DNA of 42,034 nt from Acidimicrobiales bacterium (GCA_040219085.1 JAVJTC010000045.1:1-42034); one strand, 5' to 3'. Positions 6,879 through 14,549 are shown, counted from the stretch's first letter. A program made the numbers and translations. The notes: generated from the sequence alone by a model not told the origin.

Positions 6879-8126
6879 TCAGTCCCCGGCATCGGAGCGC
6901 GAGCCCATGACGACGCTGAGGTCGACCGCAACCCCGCCCCGCAGCACGCTCACGATGACGACATCACCGGGATCGAGACCTCTCACAACCCTTGACACGT
7001 CGGGCGCCGAGGCGACCCGTTCGTCGGCGATGGCGATGACCACGTCGCCCTCCTGCAGCCCGCCGGAGGCCGCGGCCGAGCTCGCGAGGACGTCGGTCAC
7101 GAACGCGCCCGAGTCGACGACCACGTCAAACTCGTCGAGCGTCGCGGCATCGACCTCGTCGACGGTGAGCGTCGATATCCCCAGGAACGCCGTGTCCGGT
7201 GTGATGGCGCCGTCGCCGGAGAGCAGGTCGTCCAGCAGTGGCTTCACGGAGTCGATGGCGATCGCGAAGCCGATGTTCTGAGCCTCGTTGATGATCGCCG
7301 TGTTGATCCCCACGACCTCACCGACCACGTTCACCAGGGGGCCGCCCGAATTGCCGGGGTTGATCGCCGCATCCGTTTGGATCAGGTCGTCGAGGCTGAT
7401 GAGCCCGGCATCGATCTGTCGCCCCGTGGCTGAGACGATGCCGCGCGTGACGGTCGGGGTGGCACCGAGGTTGAGGGCGTTGCCGATTGCGACGACCTCG
7501 TCCCCCACGCGCAACTCCGCGGACACGCCGAGGGCGGCCGGCGTCGTGCCCGTTACGCCACGCGCCCGGATGAGGGCGATGTCGTCGTCGGGGAAACTGC
7601 CGACCAGGTCAGCCGTCACGGTCGTCCCGTCGAAGAATCCGACCTCTATCTCGTCGGCGCCGCTGATGACGTGGGCGTTCGTCAGGATGTGGCCCCGGTC
7701 CGAGACCACGACGCCCGAGCCGGCACCCTCGAAGATCCCGCGGAAGGTCTCTGAGTTCGTGACGATGGTGACCACCGACGGCCCCACGCGTGCGAGGACC
7801 TGCTGGACGTCGAGAGGCTCGCCGGCCAGAGCGTCGGCAGGGCCGAGTCCCTCGAAGTCGACCGGCGCCACTGCGACGGGGGCCTCGTCGCCACCGCCGA
7901 GCCACGCGACGGTGACGCCGGCCCCGAATGCCGCGATCACGGCCATGATGACCGCCACGACGACCATCGCCCGCCGTGACGGCCCGGTCACGACCGTCAC
8001 GGGGGCGGGGGTCGGGTCGGGGCGCCGGACGGGTGTGAACAGGCGGTCGCCGTCGACCTCGGGATCGTAGAGCGGAGGACCCGATGGCGCGCGGGGCGCG
8101 AGGACCGGGGCCCGATCAGCTTCCAT
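6879..8126 (-). CDS. htrA: HtrA/DegP-family trypsin-like serine protease with PDZ domain
   Basis: Membrane-anchored quality-control protease of the cell envelope. Of 415 residues, 1-51 are a proline-rich cytoplasmic tail and 53-77 one membrane helix. The protease domain spans about 105-300 with the triad His152 (ILTNAHVI), Asp182 (DDIALIRA) and Ser260 (NPGNSGGPLV); a PDZ domain follows at about 310-405 (ASGGLQEGDVVIAI). ATG 8126 has AGGAA upstream. In mycobacteria htrA follows sigE-rseA and precedes tatB. Here the sigma, anti-sigma and tatA genes lie just beyond a plus-strand whiB, so the association is kept but rearranged. I saw no GGGAAC-type ECF promoter in front of htrA. Confidence 0.95.
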   Translation of the reverse strand: MEADRAPVLAPRAPSGPPLYDPEVDGDRLFTPVRRPDPTPAPVTVVTGPSRRAMVVVAVIMAVIAAFGAGVTVAWLGGGDEAPVAVAPVDFEGLGPADALAGEPLDVQQVLARVGPSVVTIVTNSETFRGIFEGAGSGVVVSDRGHILTNAHVISGADEIEVGFFDGTTVTADLVGSFPDDDIALIRARGVTGTTPAALGVSAELRVGDEVVAIGNALNLGATPTVTRGIVSATGRQIDAGLISLDDLIQTDAAINPGNSGGPLVNVVGEVVGINTAIINEAQNIGFAIAIDSVKPLLDDLLSGDGAITPDTAFLGISTLTVDEVDAATLDEFDVVVDSGAFVTDVLASSAAASGGLQEGDVVIAIADERVASAPDVSRVVRGLDPGDVVIVSVLRGGVAVDLSVVMGSRSDAGD

Positions 8127-8226
8127 CGGGGATTCCTGTCGGTTCGGATCGGGGGTCGCGGCGATGGCCCATCGTCGCTCACGGGGGGCCCCGATGCCAC
8201 GCGGGGCCTGTGGAAAGACCCTTTAC

Positions 8227-8255
8227 GGGAACTTTCGGCCTCGTCTGTGCGTCAT
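8227..8255 (+). promoter_or_regulatory. Predicted ECF-sigma promoter of whiB
   Basis: GGGAAC (8227-8232), 17-nt spacer, CGTCAT (8250-8255). The -35 hexamer and spacing are the same as those in front of the ECF sigma gene at 10061-10089. Predicted leader of roughly 35 nt to the ATG at 8297. Confidence 0.6.
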
Positions 8256-8296
8256 AGTGTCGTGAAAAAGTCCCGCGGGCACGAACGGGAGCAGTG

Positions 8297-8545
8297 ATGG
8301 ACACGAGTTGGATGAGCGTCGGCCGCTGTGCCGAGGAGCCCCCCGAGAAGTTCTTCCCCAGCGATGGTGTCGGCGTGGACCGCGCGCGTCGGATCTGCGA
8401 GACCTGCGCTGTCAAGGAGCCGTGTCTCGAGTACGCGCTGCGCAACCGGATCGAACACGGCGTATGGGGTGGTCATTCGGAGCGTTCCCGCCGACGCATT
8501 CTCAAGAAGCGCCGAGACCTCGGTATCCCCGTCACACAGGCCTGA
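8297..8545 (+). CDS. whiB: WhiB-family iron-sulfur transcriptional regulator
   Basis: WhiB-like proteins hold a [4Fe-4S] cluster, bind region 4 of the principal sigma factor and act as redox- or NO-responsive regulators. The 82-residue product has the four ligands Cys11, Cys34, Cys37 and Cys43 (CETCAVKEPC), the beta-turn motif GVWGG (55-59) and a basic C-terminal segment (RSRRRILKKRR) for DNA contact. ATG 8297 is preceded by GGGAG; a GTG one codon earlier is possible. It sits alone on the plus strand between the HtrA and anti-sigma genes, behind an ECF-type promoter. Its subclass (WhiB1- or WhiB2-like) is not settled. Confidence 0.93.
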   Translation: MDTSWMSVGRCAEEPPEKFFPSDGVGVDRARRICETCAVKEPCLEYALRNRIEHGVWGGHSERSRRRILKKRRDLGIPVTQA

Positions 8546-8587
8546 GCCGGGAGGCCCGACCGGCTCCGCAGCCCATCGCCCCTGGTA

Positions 8588-8609
8588 GCCCCGGACCTCG
8601 GTCCGGGGC
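8588..8609. terminator. Bidirectional hairpin terminator between whiB and the anti-sigma gene
   Basis: GCCCCGGAC-CTCG-GTCCGGGGC: a perfect 9-bp GC stem with a 4-nt loop, in the 84-nt gap between two convergent genes. There is no T-tract, which is common in actinobacterial terminators. Confidence 0.7.
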
Positions 8610-8629
8610 GATCTCGCGAACGCAGCAAC

Positions 8630-9442
8630 TCAGTCCAGACCGAACAGTCCGACGATGTCGGCGGCAGCCCGCCTCAGCCGTTCGCCGATCGACGGTCCGC
8701 CGTCGTCTCCATCGGCCATCGTCATCACCGCATCGGCCATCGGCACCGTCCCCGGGTCGGCCACCACGGTCAGAACCGTGTCGCCGGAGGAGACGACCAT
8801 GACCTCGGTGCCCTCCATGTCCTTGGTCCACGACATCGAGTCGTCGACCATCGGCTTCATCTCGCCACCGTCGGGCATCTTCTTCCAGTCCACGACGCCC
8901 GGTTGCTCGAACACCGACACCGCGTGCTCACCGTCGCTGTAGGACAACAGCACGAGCGGTCCCCGGGCGAAGACCGCAGACAGTTCCATCCCGTCACCGA
9001 GTGTCCCGGGGTGGTCTTCGCCCATCATCGCCATGTCCATCTCGGCGAAACCGTTGGGAGCGCCGGAGGCGGCCGCAGCGTGCGCGTCGACGAGCTCGTC
9101 GACGGCGGGGACGATCCGCGGTAGGGCCGATCCCGCGCCGAACCCGAGCACGAGGAACCACGCAGCGGCGACGGCGGCGATCGCCAGGGCCGGGCGAGCG
9201 GTCCGACGAGTCCTTGCCACACGGCGCCGACGCCGGCCCTCCGCCACGAGATCCACCGGAGACTCGACCTCGGGGAGATCACGCAGAGCCGAGCGCAGGA
9301 ACCCGACCGAGCGGACCTGGGCCACGAGTTCCGGAGACGTCGCCAGCTCCTCTTCGAAGGCGCGCCGCTCTCCGGGCGACAGTTCGTCGTCGAGATAGGC
9401 GGAGATCCGGTCGTCGTCGGGGAGCGACATCGGACCGCTCAC
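8630..9442 (-). CDS. Membrane-spanning anti-sigma factor with Met-rich outer domain
   Basis: Holds the neighbouring ECF sigma factor inactive at the membrane. Residues 1-65 form the sigma-binding helical domain (RISAYLDDELSPGERRAFEE), a basic patch follows (RRRRRVARTRR), and one membrane helix spans about 84-106. The outer domain of about 160 residues is rich in methionine (EMDMAMMGEDHPG, MPDGGEMKPM, ADAVMTMADG; 14 Met by my count). No HxxxCxxC zinc motif is present, so it is not a redox-type zinc anti-sigma. GTG 9442 overlaps the sigma stop (GTGA); ATG 9430 is an alternative start. It is the functional counterpart of RseA by position, though sequence similarity to RseA cannot be judged here. 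Confidence 0.85.
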   Translation of the reverse strand: MSGPMSLPDDDRISAYLDDELSPGERRAFEEELATSPELVAQVRSVGFLRSALRDLPEVESPVDLVAEGRRRRRVARTRRTARPALAIAAVAAAWFLVLGFGAGSALPRIVPAVDELVDAHAAAASGAPNGFAEMDMAMMGEDHPGTLGDGMELSAVFARGPLVLLSYSDGEHAVSVFEQPGVVDWKKMPDGGEMKPMVDDSMSWTKDMEGTEVMVVSSGDTVLTVVADPGTVPMADAVMTMADGDDGGPSIGERLRRAAADIVGLFGLD

Positions 9443-10023
9443 GGGGTGATCCCCCGGGCCGCGAGGTCATCGCGCAGAAGGCGACGACCGCGGTGGATGC
9501 GACTGCGGACCGTGCCGACCGGCACCTCCACGCTCTCGGCGATCTCGTCATAGCTCAAGCCGACCAGGTCACACAGGACGACGGCGACGCGGTAGTCCTC
9601 GGCCAGCCGCGCGAGCGCCTCGTGGAGATGCTCGGGGAGCGACGCCGCCGCGAGCGCGTCATCCGCGCCGGGCGCGCCCTGCAGAACACGTTCCGGATCG
9701 TCGGGCAGCGCCTCCACCGGGCGCCGCTTGCGACGCCTGGTCTCGTCGAGGAAGGCGTTCGTGCAGATCCGCCCCAGCCATCCGCGCAGCGAACCCGGCC
9801 GGTAGGTCCGCAGGCCACGCTCGACGCGCATGAGCACCTCCTGGGTGAGGTCCTGCGCGTCGGCGTCGTCTCCGGTGAGACGTCGGGCAACGGTGTAGAT
9901 GAAGCGGCCGTGGTCACGGGCCACTTCTTCCCACGTCGGTACCCGTGCGGCCTCTCCCGCTGCGTCGGCCTGCGTGACCACGCGCAGCGCCCGCGGCGGA
10001 TCCGCGGTCATGAGCGCCGGCAT
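9439..10023 (-). CDS. sigE: ECF-family RNA polymerase sigma factor (SigE-like)
   Basis: Extracytoplasmic-function sigma factor, 194 residues. Region 2 runs over about 38-105 (HGRFIYTVARRLTGDDADAQ, DLTQEVLMRV, and GWLGRICTNAFLDETRRRKR for -10 recognition). Region 4 runs over about 130-190 (EDYRVAVVLCDLVGLSYDEI, then the recognition helix EVPVGTVRSRIHRGRRLL). ATG 10023 has AGGA nine nt upstream. It overlaps its anti-sigma by 4 nt. A GGGAAC-N17-CGTTGG promoter 38-66 nt upstream implies autoregulation. The HtrA, Tat and anti-sigma neighbours mirror the mycobacterial sigE locus; the name is by that analogy. Confidence 0.9.
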   Translation of the reverse strand: MPALMTADPPRALRVVTQADAAGEAARVPTWEEVARDHGRFIYTVARRLTGDDADAQDLTQEVLMRVERGLRTYRPGSLRGWLGRICTNAFLDETRRRKRRPVEALPDDPERVLQGAPGADDALAAASLPEHLHEALARLAEDYRVAVVLCDLVGLSYDEIAESVEVPVGTVRSRIHRGRRLLRDDLAARGITP

Positions 10024-10060
10024 CGGCGTCGTCCTGGTCCGGTGAACTTCATCACCATGA

Positions 10061-10089
10061 CCAACGACGCGAAGCGGCCGGGAGTTCCC
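10061..10089 (-). promoter_or_regulatory. Predicted autoregulatory ECF promoter of the sigma operon
   Basis: On the minus strand GGGAAC (10089-10084), 17-nt spacer (10083-10067), CGTTGG (10066-10061). This fits the mycobacterial SigE pattern GGAAC-N16/17-CGTT. Confidence 0.7.
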
Positions 10090-10164
10090 ACTCGATCCTG
10101 CCGTGGATCGTGCGGGGTCGCGAGTCGTCGCACGACCCGCGTGACATGTCAGGTGAGACGGGCC

Positions 10165-10338
10165 TCAGGCCCTCTTCTCGTCCTTCTCTTCGTCTTCCGC
10201 GCCCTCAGCCACGCCCTCTTTGAACTCTTTTTGAGCCTGGCCGAGTGACCGTGCGAGTTTCGGCAGCTTCGCACCGCCGAACACGAGGAGAACGATGATC
10301 AAGATGATCAGCAGCTCACCGGTTCCGAGTGATCCCAT
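10165..10338 (-). CDS. tatA: Twin-arginine translocase subunit TatA
   Basis: Pore-forming component of the Tat system, which exports folded proteins. The 57-residue protein has the standard layout: short outer N-terminus (MGSLGTGE), one membrane helix (LLIILIIVLLVF, 9-20), the Phe-Gly hinge at 20-21, an amphipathic helix (AKLPKLARSLGQAQKEFKEG) and an acidic/lysine tail. The Gly at residue 7 before Glu8 fits TatA, where polar residues begin the helix. No Shine-Dalgarno is visible; TACGGT six nt before the ATG suggests a leaderless mRNA. It lies just upstream of the sigma operon on the same strand. TatB is less likely because the protein is short and the helix begins as in TatA. Confidence 0.92.
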   Translation of the reverse strand: MGSLGTGELLIILIIVLLVFGGAKLPKLARSLGQAQKEFKEGVAEGAEDEEKDEKRA

Positions 10339-10344
10339 GGGCTC

Positions 10345-10350
10345 ACCGTA
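10345..10350 (-). promoter_or_regulatory. -10 box of tatA (leaderless)
   Basis: TACGGT on the minus strand, 6 nt before the ATG at 10338. Confidence 0.5.
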
Positions 10351-10460
10351 GCGGGCGCGGCTGGCTCACGACCGCGCGCGGAGCCGAAAAGGTCCGGCGC
10401 GGCCCTCCACACGGTGAACAGTCGACCAACGGCACGCGAACCTGGCCGCGCTGACGGCGC

Positions 10461-10781
10461 TCAGGATGCGGGTGGGCTCGACTGGCCGAGTGCCGCGGCC
10501 TGGCGGGCGAGTGCGCGCTGGCGGCGGATGCGACGACGCTCCCGCTCGCTCATTCCGCCCCAGATGCCGAACTTCTCACCGTTGGTGAGCGCGTACTCGA
10601 GACAGTCGTCGCGCACGACGCACCCGCGACACACCTCTTTGGCCTCACGTGTCGACGCACCCCGCTCGGGGAAGAAGAGATCGGGATCCACACCCATGCA
10701 GTTGGCGTAGGCCTGCCAGGGCTTCGGTTCCATGGTGGGCAGGGAGATCGCCTCCAGGCCCGCTTGTTCGCTGATTGCCAT
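10461..10781 (-). CDS. whiB: WhiB-family iron-sulfur transcriptional regulator (second copy)
   Basis: 106 residues from ATG 10781, chosen for the strong GGAGGAGG six to seven nt upstream; longer frames reach 10865 but lack such a site. Cluster ligands are Cys28, Cys51, Cys54 and Cys60 (CRGCVVRDDC), then the turn motif GIWGG (72-76) and a basic tail (SERERRRIRRQRALAR). The N-terminal region with PWQAYANCMGVDPDLFFPER resembles the WhiB2/WhmD class involved in septation, but that is a family-level guess. It differs from the first WhiB in its longer ends. Tail end faces tatA on the same strand with a 122-nt gap in which I see no clear signal. Confidence 0.93.
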   Translation of the reverse strand: MAISEQAGLEAISLPTMEPKPWQAYANCMGVDPDLFFPERGASTREAKEVCRGCVVRDDCLEYALTNGEKFGIWGGMSERERRRIRRQRALARQAAALGQSSPPAS

Positions 10782-10870
10782 GTCTCCTCCTCCGGGGATG
10801 GCGCCGGGTTCCGTCCCGACGACCCCACCCCGAGACCGCCGCCGTCCGCTACCCGATACAGGCACGGCCG

Positions 10871-10880
10871 TGTAATTACA
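10871..10880. promoter_or_regulatory. AT-rich perfect palindrome upstream of whiB
   Basis: TGTAATTACA, a perfect 10-bp palindrome about 90 nt before the whiB start at 10781, conspicuous in GC-rich surroundings. A possible operator; no regulator can be named. Confidence 0.3.
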
Positions 10881-10989
10881 TCGGTGTGATCATGCCTGCT
10901 CATGACGGGATCCGCAAGCGGATGAGTTCATGTCGACCATCGAGAGGCACCGAGAGTCCTCTACCAATCCACCCGTTGGGCCCGCGAAG

Positions 10990-11067
10990 ATGGCAGTCAT
11001 GCGCATCTCGGCGGTCACCGGCGACATCACGACCCTGCAGGTCGACGCCATCGTCAACACCGCCTGA
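10990..11067 (+). pseudogene. Remnant of a macro-domain (ADP-ribose-binding) gene
   Basis: A 25-codon frame whose second part, MRISAVTGDITTLQVDAIVN (from ATG 10999), is the N-terminal signature of macro-domain proteins, which bind or remove ADP-ribose. In intact proteins it continues as AAN...GGGVDGAIHRAAG. Here the frame stops right after VNTA at 11065-11067, and the sequence runs 7 nt later into the end of the convergent VWA gene. So all but the first strand-helix unit is gone. It is most simply a deletion remnant. A functional micropeptide is unlikely. Confidence 0.7.
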
Positions 11068-11074
11068 GGTGTGC

Positions 11075-13120
11075 CTAGGCGCTTCTGCGCCCGCCGAGGA
11101 GTCGGCGCTTGTGCTCGACGAAGTCCACCAGGACGTAGTCGCCGAGCGTCTCGGGGGTCGTGAAGAAGGCCCTCCCCCCGTTCATCGCCGTGATCTGTTC
11201 GATGAACCGGGTGAGGTGCGCCGTGGCGTCGAGCATGAACACGTTGATGCGGATCCCCTCGCGGGTGCACGCCGCGACCTGTCGCAGCGTGCGATCCACG
11301 GTCTCACGGACCGGCGGATAGCTGAAGAAGGGCTCTCCCCGGTCGTCGATATGTGCCGTCGGCTCACCGTCGGTGATCATGATGATCTGCTTGGTCCCGC
11401 TCTCGCGCGCCAGCATCCTGCGGGCGAGTTGGAACCCGTGCTGCATGTTCGTGCCGTACACGAAGTCCCACGAGACCTCGGGAAGGTCACGTGCCTCGAG
11501 TTCCCGGGCGACCTCGGAGAATCCGACGATGCCGAGGTAGTCACGGGGGTAGTGGCCGGTTATCAGCGCATGGAGCGCCATGGCCACCTTCTTCGCGGGC
11601 AGGAAGTTGTCCCGCATCGGCATCGACAGGGACAGGTCGAGCATGAGCACGGTCGAGGTCCGCACGAGCGACTCGGTCCGCTCGATCTCGAAGTCGTCGG
11701 GCGTCAGCGCGACCGGGGTCCCCCCACCGGTCCGGCGCACGGCGTTGCGCACCGTCACCCCGATGTCGAGGTTGAAGGGATCGCCCCACTCGTAGGGCTT
11801 GGTGGTGTGGTCGCGCTCGTGGCCGGCACCCGTGCGCTCGAGTTCATGGGTACCGATCCGGTCCCGGGACAACTTGGCGAACAGGTCGTCGAGTGCGCTC
11901 TGACCGATGCGACGGATCGCCCGCGCCGTCAGCTCCCAGCGACCCTCGCGGTTCTCGATCAGACCCGCGTCGGCGAGCATGCGGGCCAGCTCAGCGAGCT
12001 TCTCGAGGCTGTCCGCGGCGATGTCACCGACCAGCTCACGGGCCCGATCCACGTCGACCTCGGCGAGAGCGCCCGGGGACGCCGCCCCTCGCAACAGATT
12101 CTCGAGCTGGTCGAGATCGCCGAGCTCGGACATCATCTGCTGCGCCGAGCCGAAGTCCAGCGGGTCCGTCCCCGTGAACTCCTGGGACCGCTCCCAGCCG
12201 GCATCGGGGAAAATCGAGCGCAGGTTCTCGCCGAGCTGGTCGACCTGCCAGCGCAGATCGAGGTCCTCGAGCAGCTGATCGGACAACTCCTGGAGCTGGG
12301 CCCGCTGCTCGGGCGTCATGGAGTTCAGCATCTGCTGGGCGGCCGCCATCCGGCGCGCCAGGGCCTCGAGGAGCTCGTCGAGGTCGCGGGGGTTCTCCGG
12401 GAACATGTCGCCGTAGCGGTCCATGAAGCCCTCGAAGTCGGGCTCCTCCCCCCGCCGGCGCTGGTCGAGCATCGCGTTGAGGTCGGCGAGCATGTCCTTC
12501 ATGCGCGCCAGCTCCTGGGGCGAGGTGTTCGCGATCGACTCCCCCATCTGATCGACCACGTTCTGCATCAGCTGCTCGCGCAGCCGGTCCATGAGTGTCT
12601 CGAACTTCTCGGCGGCCTCAGCCGACGTGAAGTCGTAGTCCGACAGGCTTCGCACCTGGCCGGCCAGGTCCGGTGGCAGCAGGTCCAGTTCCATGCGGCG
12701 CTCGGAAACAGCGGTGTCGGTCTCCTCGCGACGCCGCCGGTCGGCCATCTCGGCGGCCTCCGCGGCAAGCTCGTCGAGCGAGGCCCTCTCGGTGTCGACG
12801 ACCTCGCGCAACTCCGAGGCGATGTCGTCGTAGACCCCACCGAGGTCGTGGTTCTCGAGCCGCTCGCGCCGGGCCTCGCGGATGCGCTCCATGATCTCGC
12901 GGAGCCCCTCGACCCGACCGTCGTCGGTGTCGAAGCCGCCCTGGAGCATGCGACGCAGCGCGGCATCGGGGTCCCCGTGGTACATGAGGTCGTCGGTCAT
13001 CTCCGCGAAGACGTCGGCCGCCCCCACGTCGAACCCGGTCTGTGTCCCGTCCCAGCGCGAATAGCGGATCGCATTGGACGCGGAACGGCGCCGGCGGCGG
13101 GAGAACCGACGCAGGCCCAC
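11075..13120 (-). CDS. VWA-domain protein, partner of a MoxR-type ATPase
   Basis: 681 residues. The first 460 are largely charged, helical and coiled-coil-like (DEVA-type repeats of Glu, Arg and Leu, such as LAEAAEM and DELLEALARRMAAAQQM). The C-terminal 485-670 is a von Willebrand A domain with a complete metal-ion-dependent adhesion site, DLSLS (Asp495, Ser497, Ser499), followed by GTNMQHG and MITDGEPTAH. No signal peptide. The GTG at 13120 comes 4 nt after the MoxR stop, so the pair is cotranscribed and probably coupled. MoxR/VWA pairs act as chaperone-like machines resembling Mg-chelatase I and D, inserting cofactors or remodelling proteins. The target here is unknown. Confidence 0.85.
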   Translation of the reverse strand: MGLRRFSRRRRRSASNAIRYSRWDGTQTGFDVGAADVFAEMTDDLMYHGDPDAALRRMLQGGFDTDDGRVEGLREIMERIREARRERLENHDLGGVYDDIASELREVVDTERASLDELAAEAAEMADRRRREETDTAVSERRMELDLLPPDLAGQVRSLSDYDFTSAEAAEKFETLMDRLREQLMQNVVDQMGESIANTSPQELARMKDMLADLNAMLDQRRRGEEPDFEGFMDRYGDMFPENPRDLDELLEALARRMAAAQQMLNSMTPEQRAQLQELSDQLLEDLDLRWQVDQLGENLRSIFPDAGWERSQEFTGTDPLDFGSAQQMMSELGDLDQLENLLRGAASPGALAEVDVDRARELVGDIAADSLEKLAELARMLADAGLIENREGRWELTARAIRRIGQSALDDLFAKLSRDRIGTHELERTGAGHERDHTTKPYEWGDPFNLDIGVTVRNAVRRTGGGTPVALTPDDFEIERTESLVRTSTVLMLDLSLSMPMRDNFLPAKKVAMALHALITGHYPRDYLGIVGFSEVARELEARDLPEVSWDFVYGTNMQHGFQLARRMLARESGTKQIIMITDGEPTAHIDDRGEPFFSYPPVRETVDRTLRQVAACTREGIRINVFMLDATAHLTRFIEQITAMNGGRAFFTTPETLGDYVLVDFVEHKRRLLGGRRSA

Positions 13121-13124
13121 CGGC

Positions 13125-14543
13125 CTAGCGCCGCCCGCGGAACACCGCCGCCGTGCCGGCGGTGTCCTTGTTCAGGCGCTTCGCGAGGTGCAGACCCTCG
13201 AGGACGAACTCGACACCGCTCGCCACGAGTTCGGGTCGGTCGAGATCGGCGTCCTCGTAGCCGAGCGCGCCGAGGACCGCAATGAGTTCGGGGAGCGACC
13301 TCGCGGTCTCGGCGAGGTCCGCGGCGGCCACATCCGGGCCCGCATGGACCACCACCTCGCCGTCGAACGCGTCGAGCAGGCCCGCGTAGTCGTCGGGGTC
13401 GAGCGAGGCACGGAACACGTCGAGGGTGGCCGCCTTCACGAGGTGCTCGACGATCTCGGCGTCGCGGCCCTCCTCGAGACTCTCGATCTCGATCTTGCCG
13501 AGGGTCGACGAGACGAGCGCATCCAGATCGCAGATGCGGGGGGCCGCGGCGGTGTCGCCGGCACGAAGGGCCCGCCGCGAGGCGGCCGCCGTGAGCGTCT
13601 CCTGGTTGGACACCGACAGGCGCACCGACACACCCGAGCGCTGGTTCACCTGGGGACTCTGGCGGGCGAGGTGGCTGACCGTCACGACGATCTCGGCCAT
13701 GAAATCCGGAATCGTGACCGTGACGCCGTCGGTGGCCTCGTCGAAGGACCGGGCCTCCTGGGCGACGATGTCCATCTCGACGTCGATGTCACGGGGGTAG
13801 TGCGTACGGATCTGCGCGCCGAAGCGGTCCTTGAGCGGCGTGATGATCCGGCCCCGGTTGGTGTAGTCCTCCGGGTTGGCGGAAGCGACCAGAAGAACGT
13901 CGAGCGGCAGCCGGACCCGGTACCCGCGGATCTGGACGTCGCGTTCCTCCAGGACGTTCAGGAGTCCGACCTGGATCCGCTCCGCGAGATCCGGAAGCTC
14001 GTTGATGGCGAAGATGCCCCGGTTGGCGCGGGGTACGAGCCCGTAGTGCAGGGTCAACTCGTCGGAGAGGTAGCGGCCCTCGGCGACCTTGATCGGGTCC
14101 ACCTCTCCGATGAGGTCCGCGATGGACGTGTCGGGGGTGGCGAGCTTCTCGGCGAAACGGTCGTCGCGGTGGACCCATTCGACGGGGGTGTCGTCACCCA
14201 TCTCCGCGACGAGGTCGCGTCCGTGGCGCGAGACCGGTGCATAGGGGTCGTCGTTGACCTCGGAGCCGGCGACGATCGGCATCCACTCGTCGAGCAGCGC
14301 CGTCAGGGACCGGATGATGCGGGTCTTCGCCTGACCACGCTCCCCCAGCAGGATGATGTCGTGCCCGGCGAGGAGGGCGTGCTCGAGTTGGGGCACGACG
14401 GTGTCCTCGTAACCGATGATGCCCGTCGACAGCTGCTCCCCCGCACGGATCCGGCTGATGGTGTTGCGGCGGATCTCCTCCTTGATCGGTATCGAGTCCC
14501 AGCCCGATTCCCTGAGCTCCGCGAGCGTCCCCGGACGTGTCAT
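13125..14543 (-). CDS. MoxR/Mg-chelatase-type AAA+ ATPase
   Basis: 472 residues. Walker A is GERGQAKT (67-74), the Walker B region is GIFAINELPDL with Asn-Glu where Asp-Glu is usual, and there is a sensor-like ASANPEDYTNRGRI followed by LKDRFGAQIRT with a likely arginine finger. The middle 105-165 insert (HRDDRFAEKLATPDTSIADL) is typical of the Mg-chelatase I branch. It makes a two-gene operon with the VWA protein. TATGGT six nt before the ATG suggests a leaderless message, divergent from the GH2 gene. It is not a true BchI, since no other tetrapyrrole gene is near. Confidence 0.88.
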   Translation of the reverse strand: MTRPGTLAELRESGWDSIPIKEEIRRNTISRIRAGEQLSTGIIGYEDTVVPQLEHALLAGHDIILLGERGQAKTRIIRSLTALLDEWMPIVAGSEVNDDPYAPVSRHGRDLVAEMGDDTPVEWVHRDDRFAEKLATPDTSIADLIGEVDPIKVAEGRYLSDELTLHYGLVPRANRGIFAINELPDLAERIQVGLLNVLEERDVQIRGYRVRLPLDVLLVASANPEDYTNRGRIITPLKDRFGAQIRTHYPRDIDVEMDIVAQEARSFDEATDGVTVTIPDFMAEIVVTVSHLARQSPQVNQRSGVSVRLSVSNQETLTAAASRRALRAGDTAAAPRICDLDALVSSTLGKIEIESLEEGRDAEIVEHLVKAATLDVFRASLDPDDYAGLLDAFDGEVVVHAGPDVAAADLAETARSLPELIAVLGALGYEDADLDRPELVASGVEFVLEGLHLAKRLNKDTAGTAAVFRGRR

Positions 14544-14549
14544 GTCCGG

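Noticed and set aside
8247-8260. Housekeeping -10 box (TAGTGT) for the whiB at 8297
   Set aside because: No -35 at the right distance; the GGGAAC-N17-CGTCAT reading explains the region better.
10775-13285. An 836-codon plus-strand frame over the whiB, macro stump and VWA region
   Set aside because: Arg/His/Val-rich composition of an antisense shadow; the minus strand has the real VWA gene.
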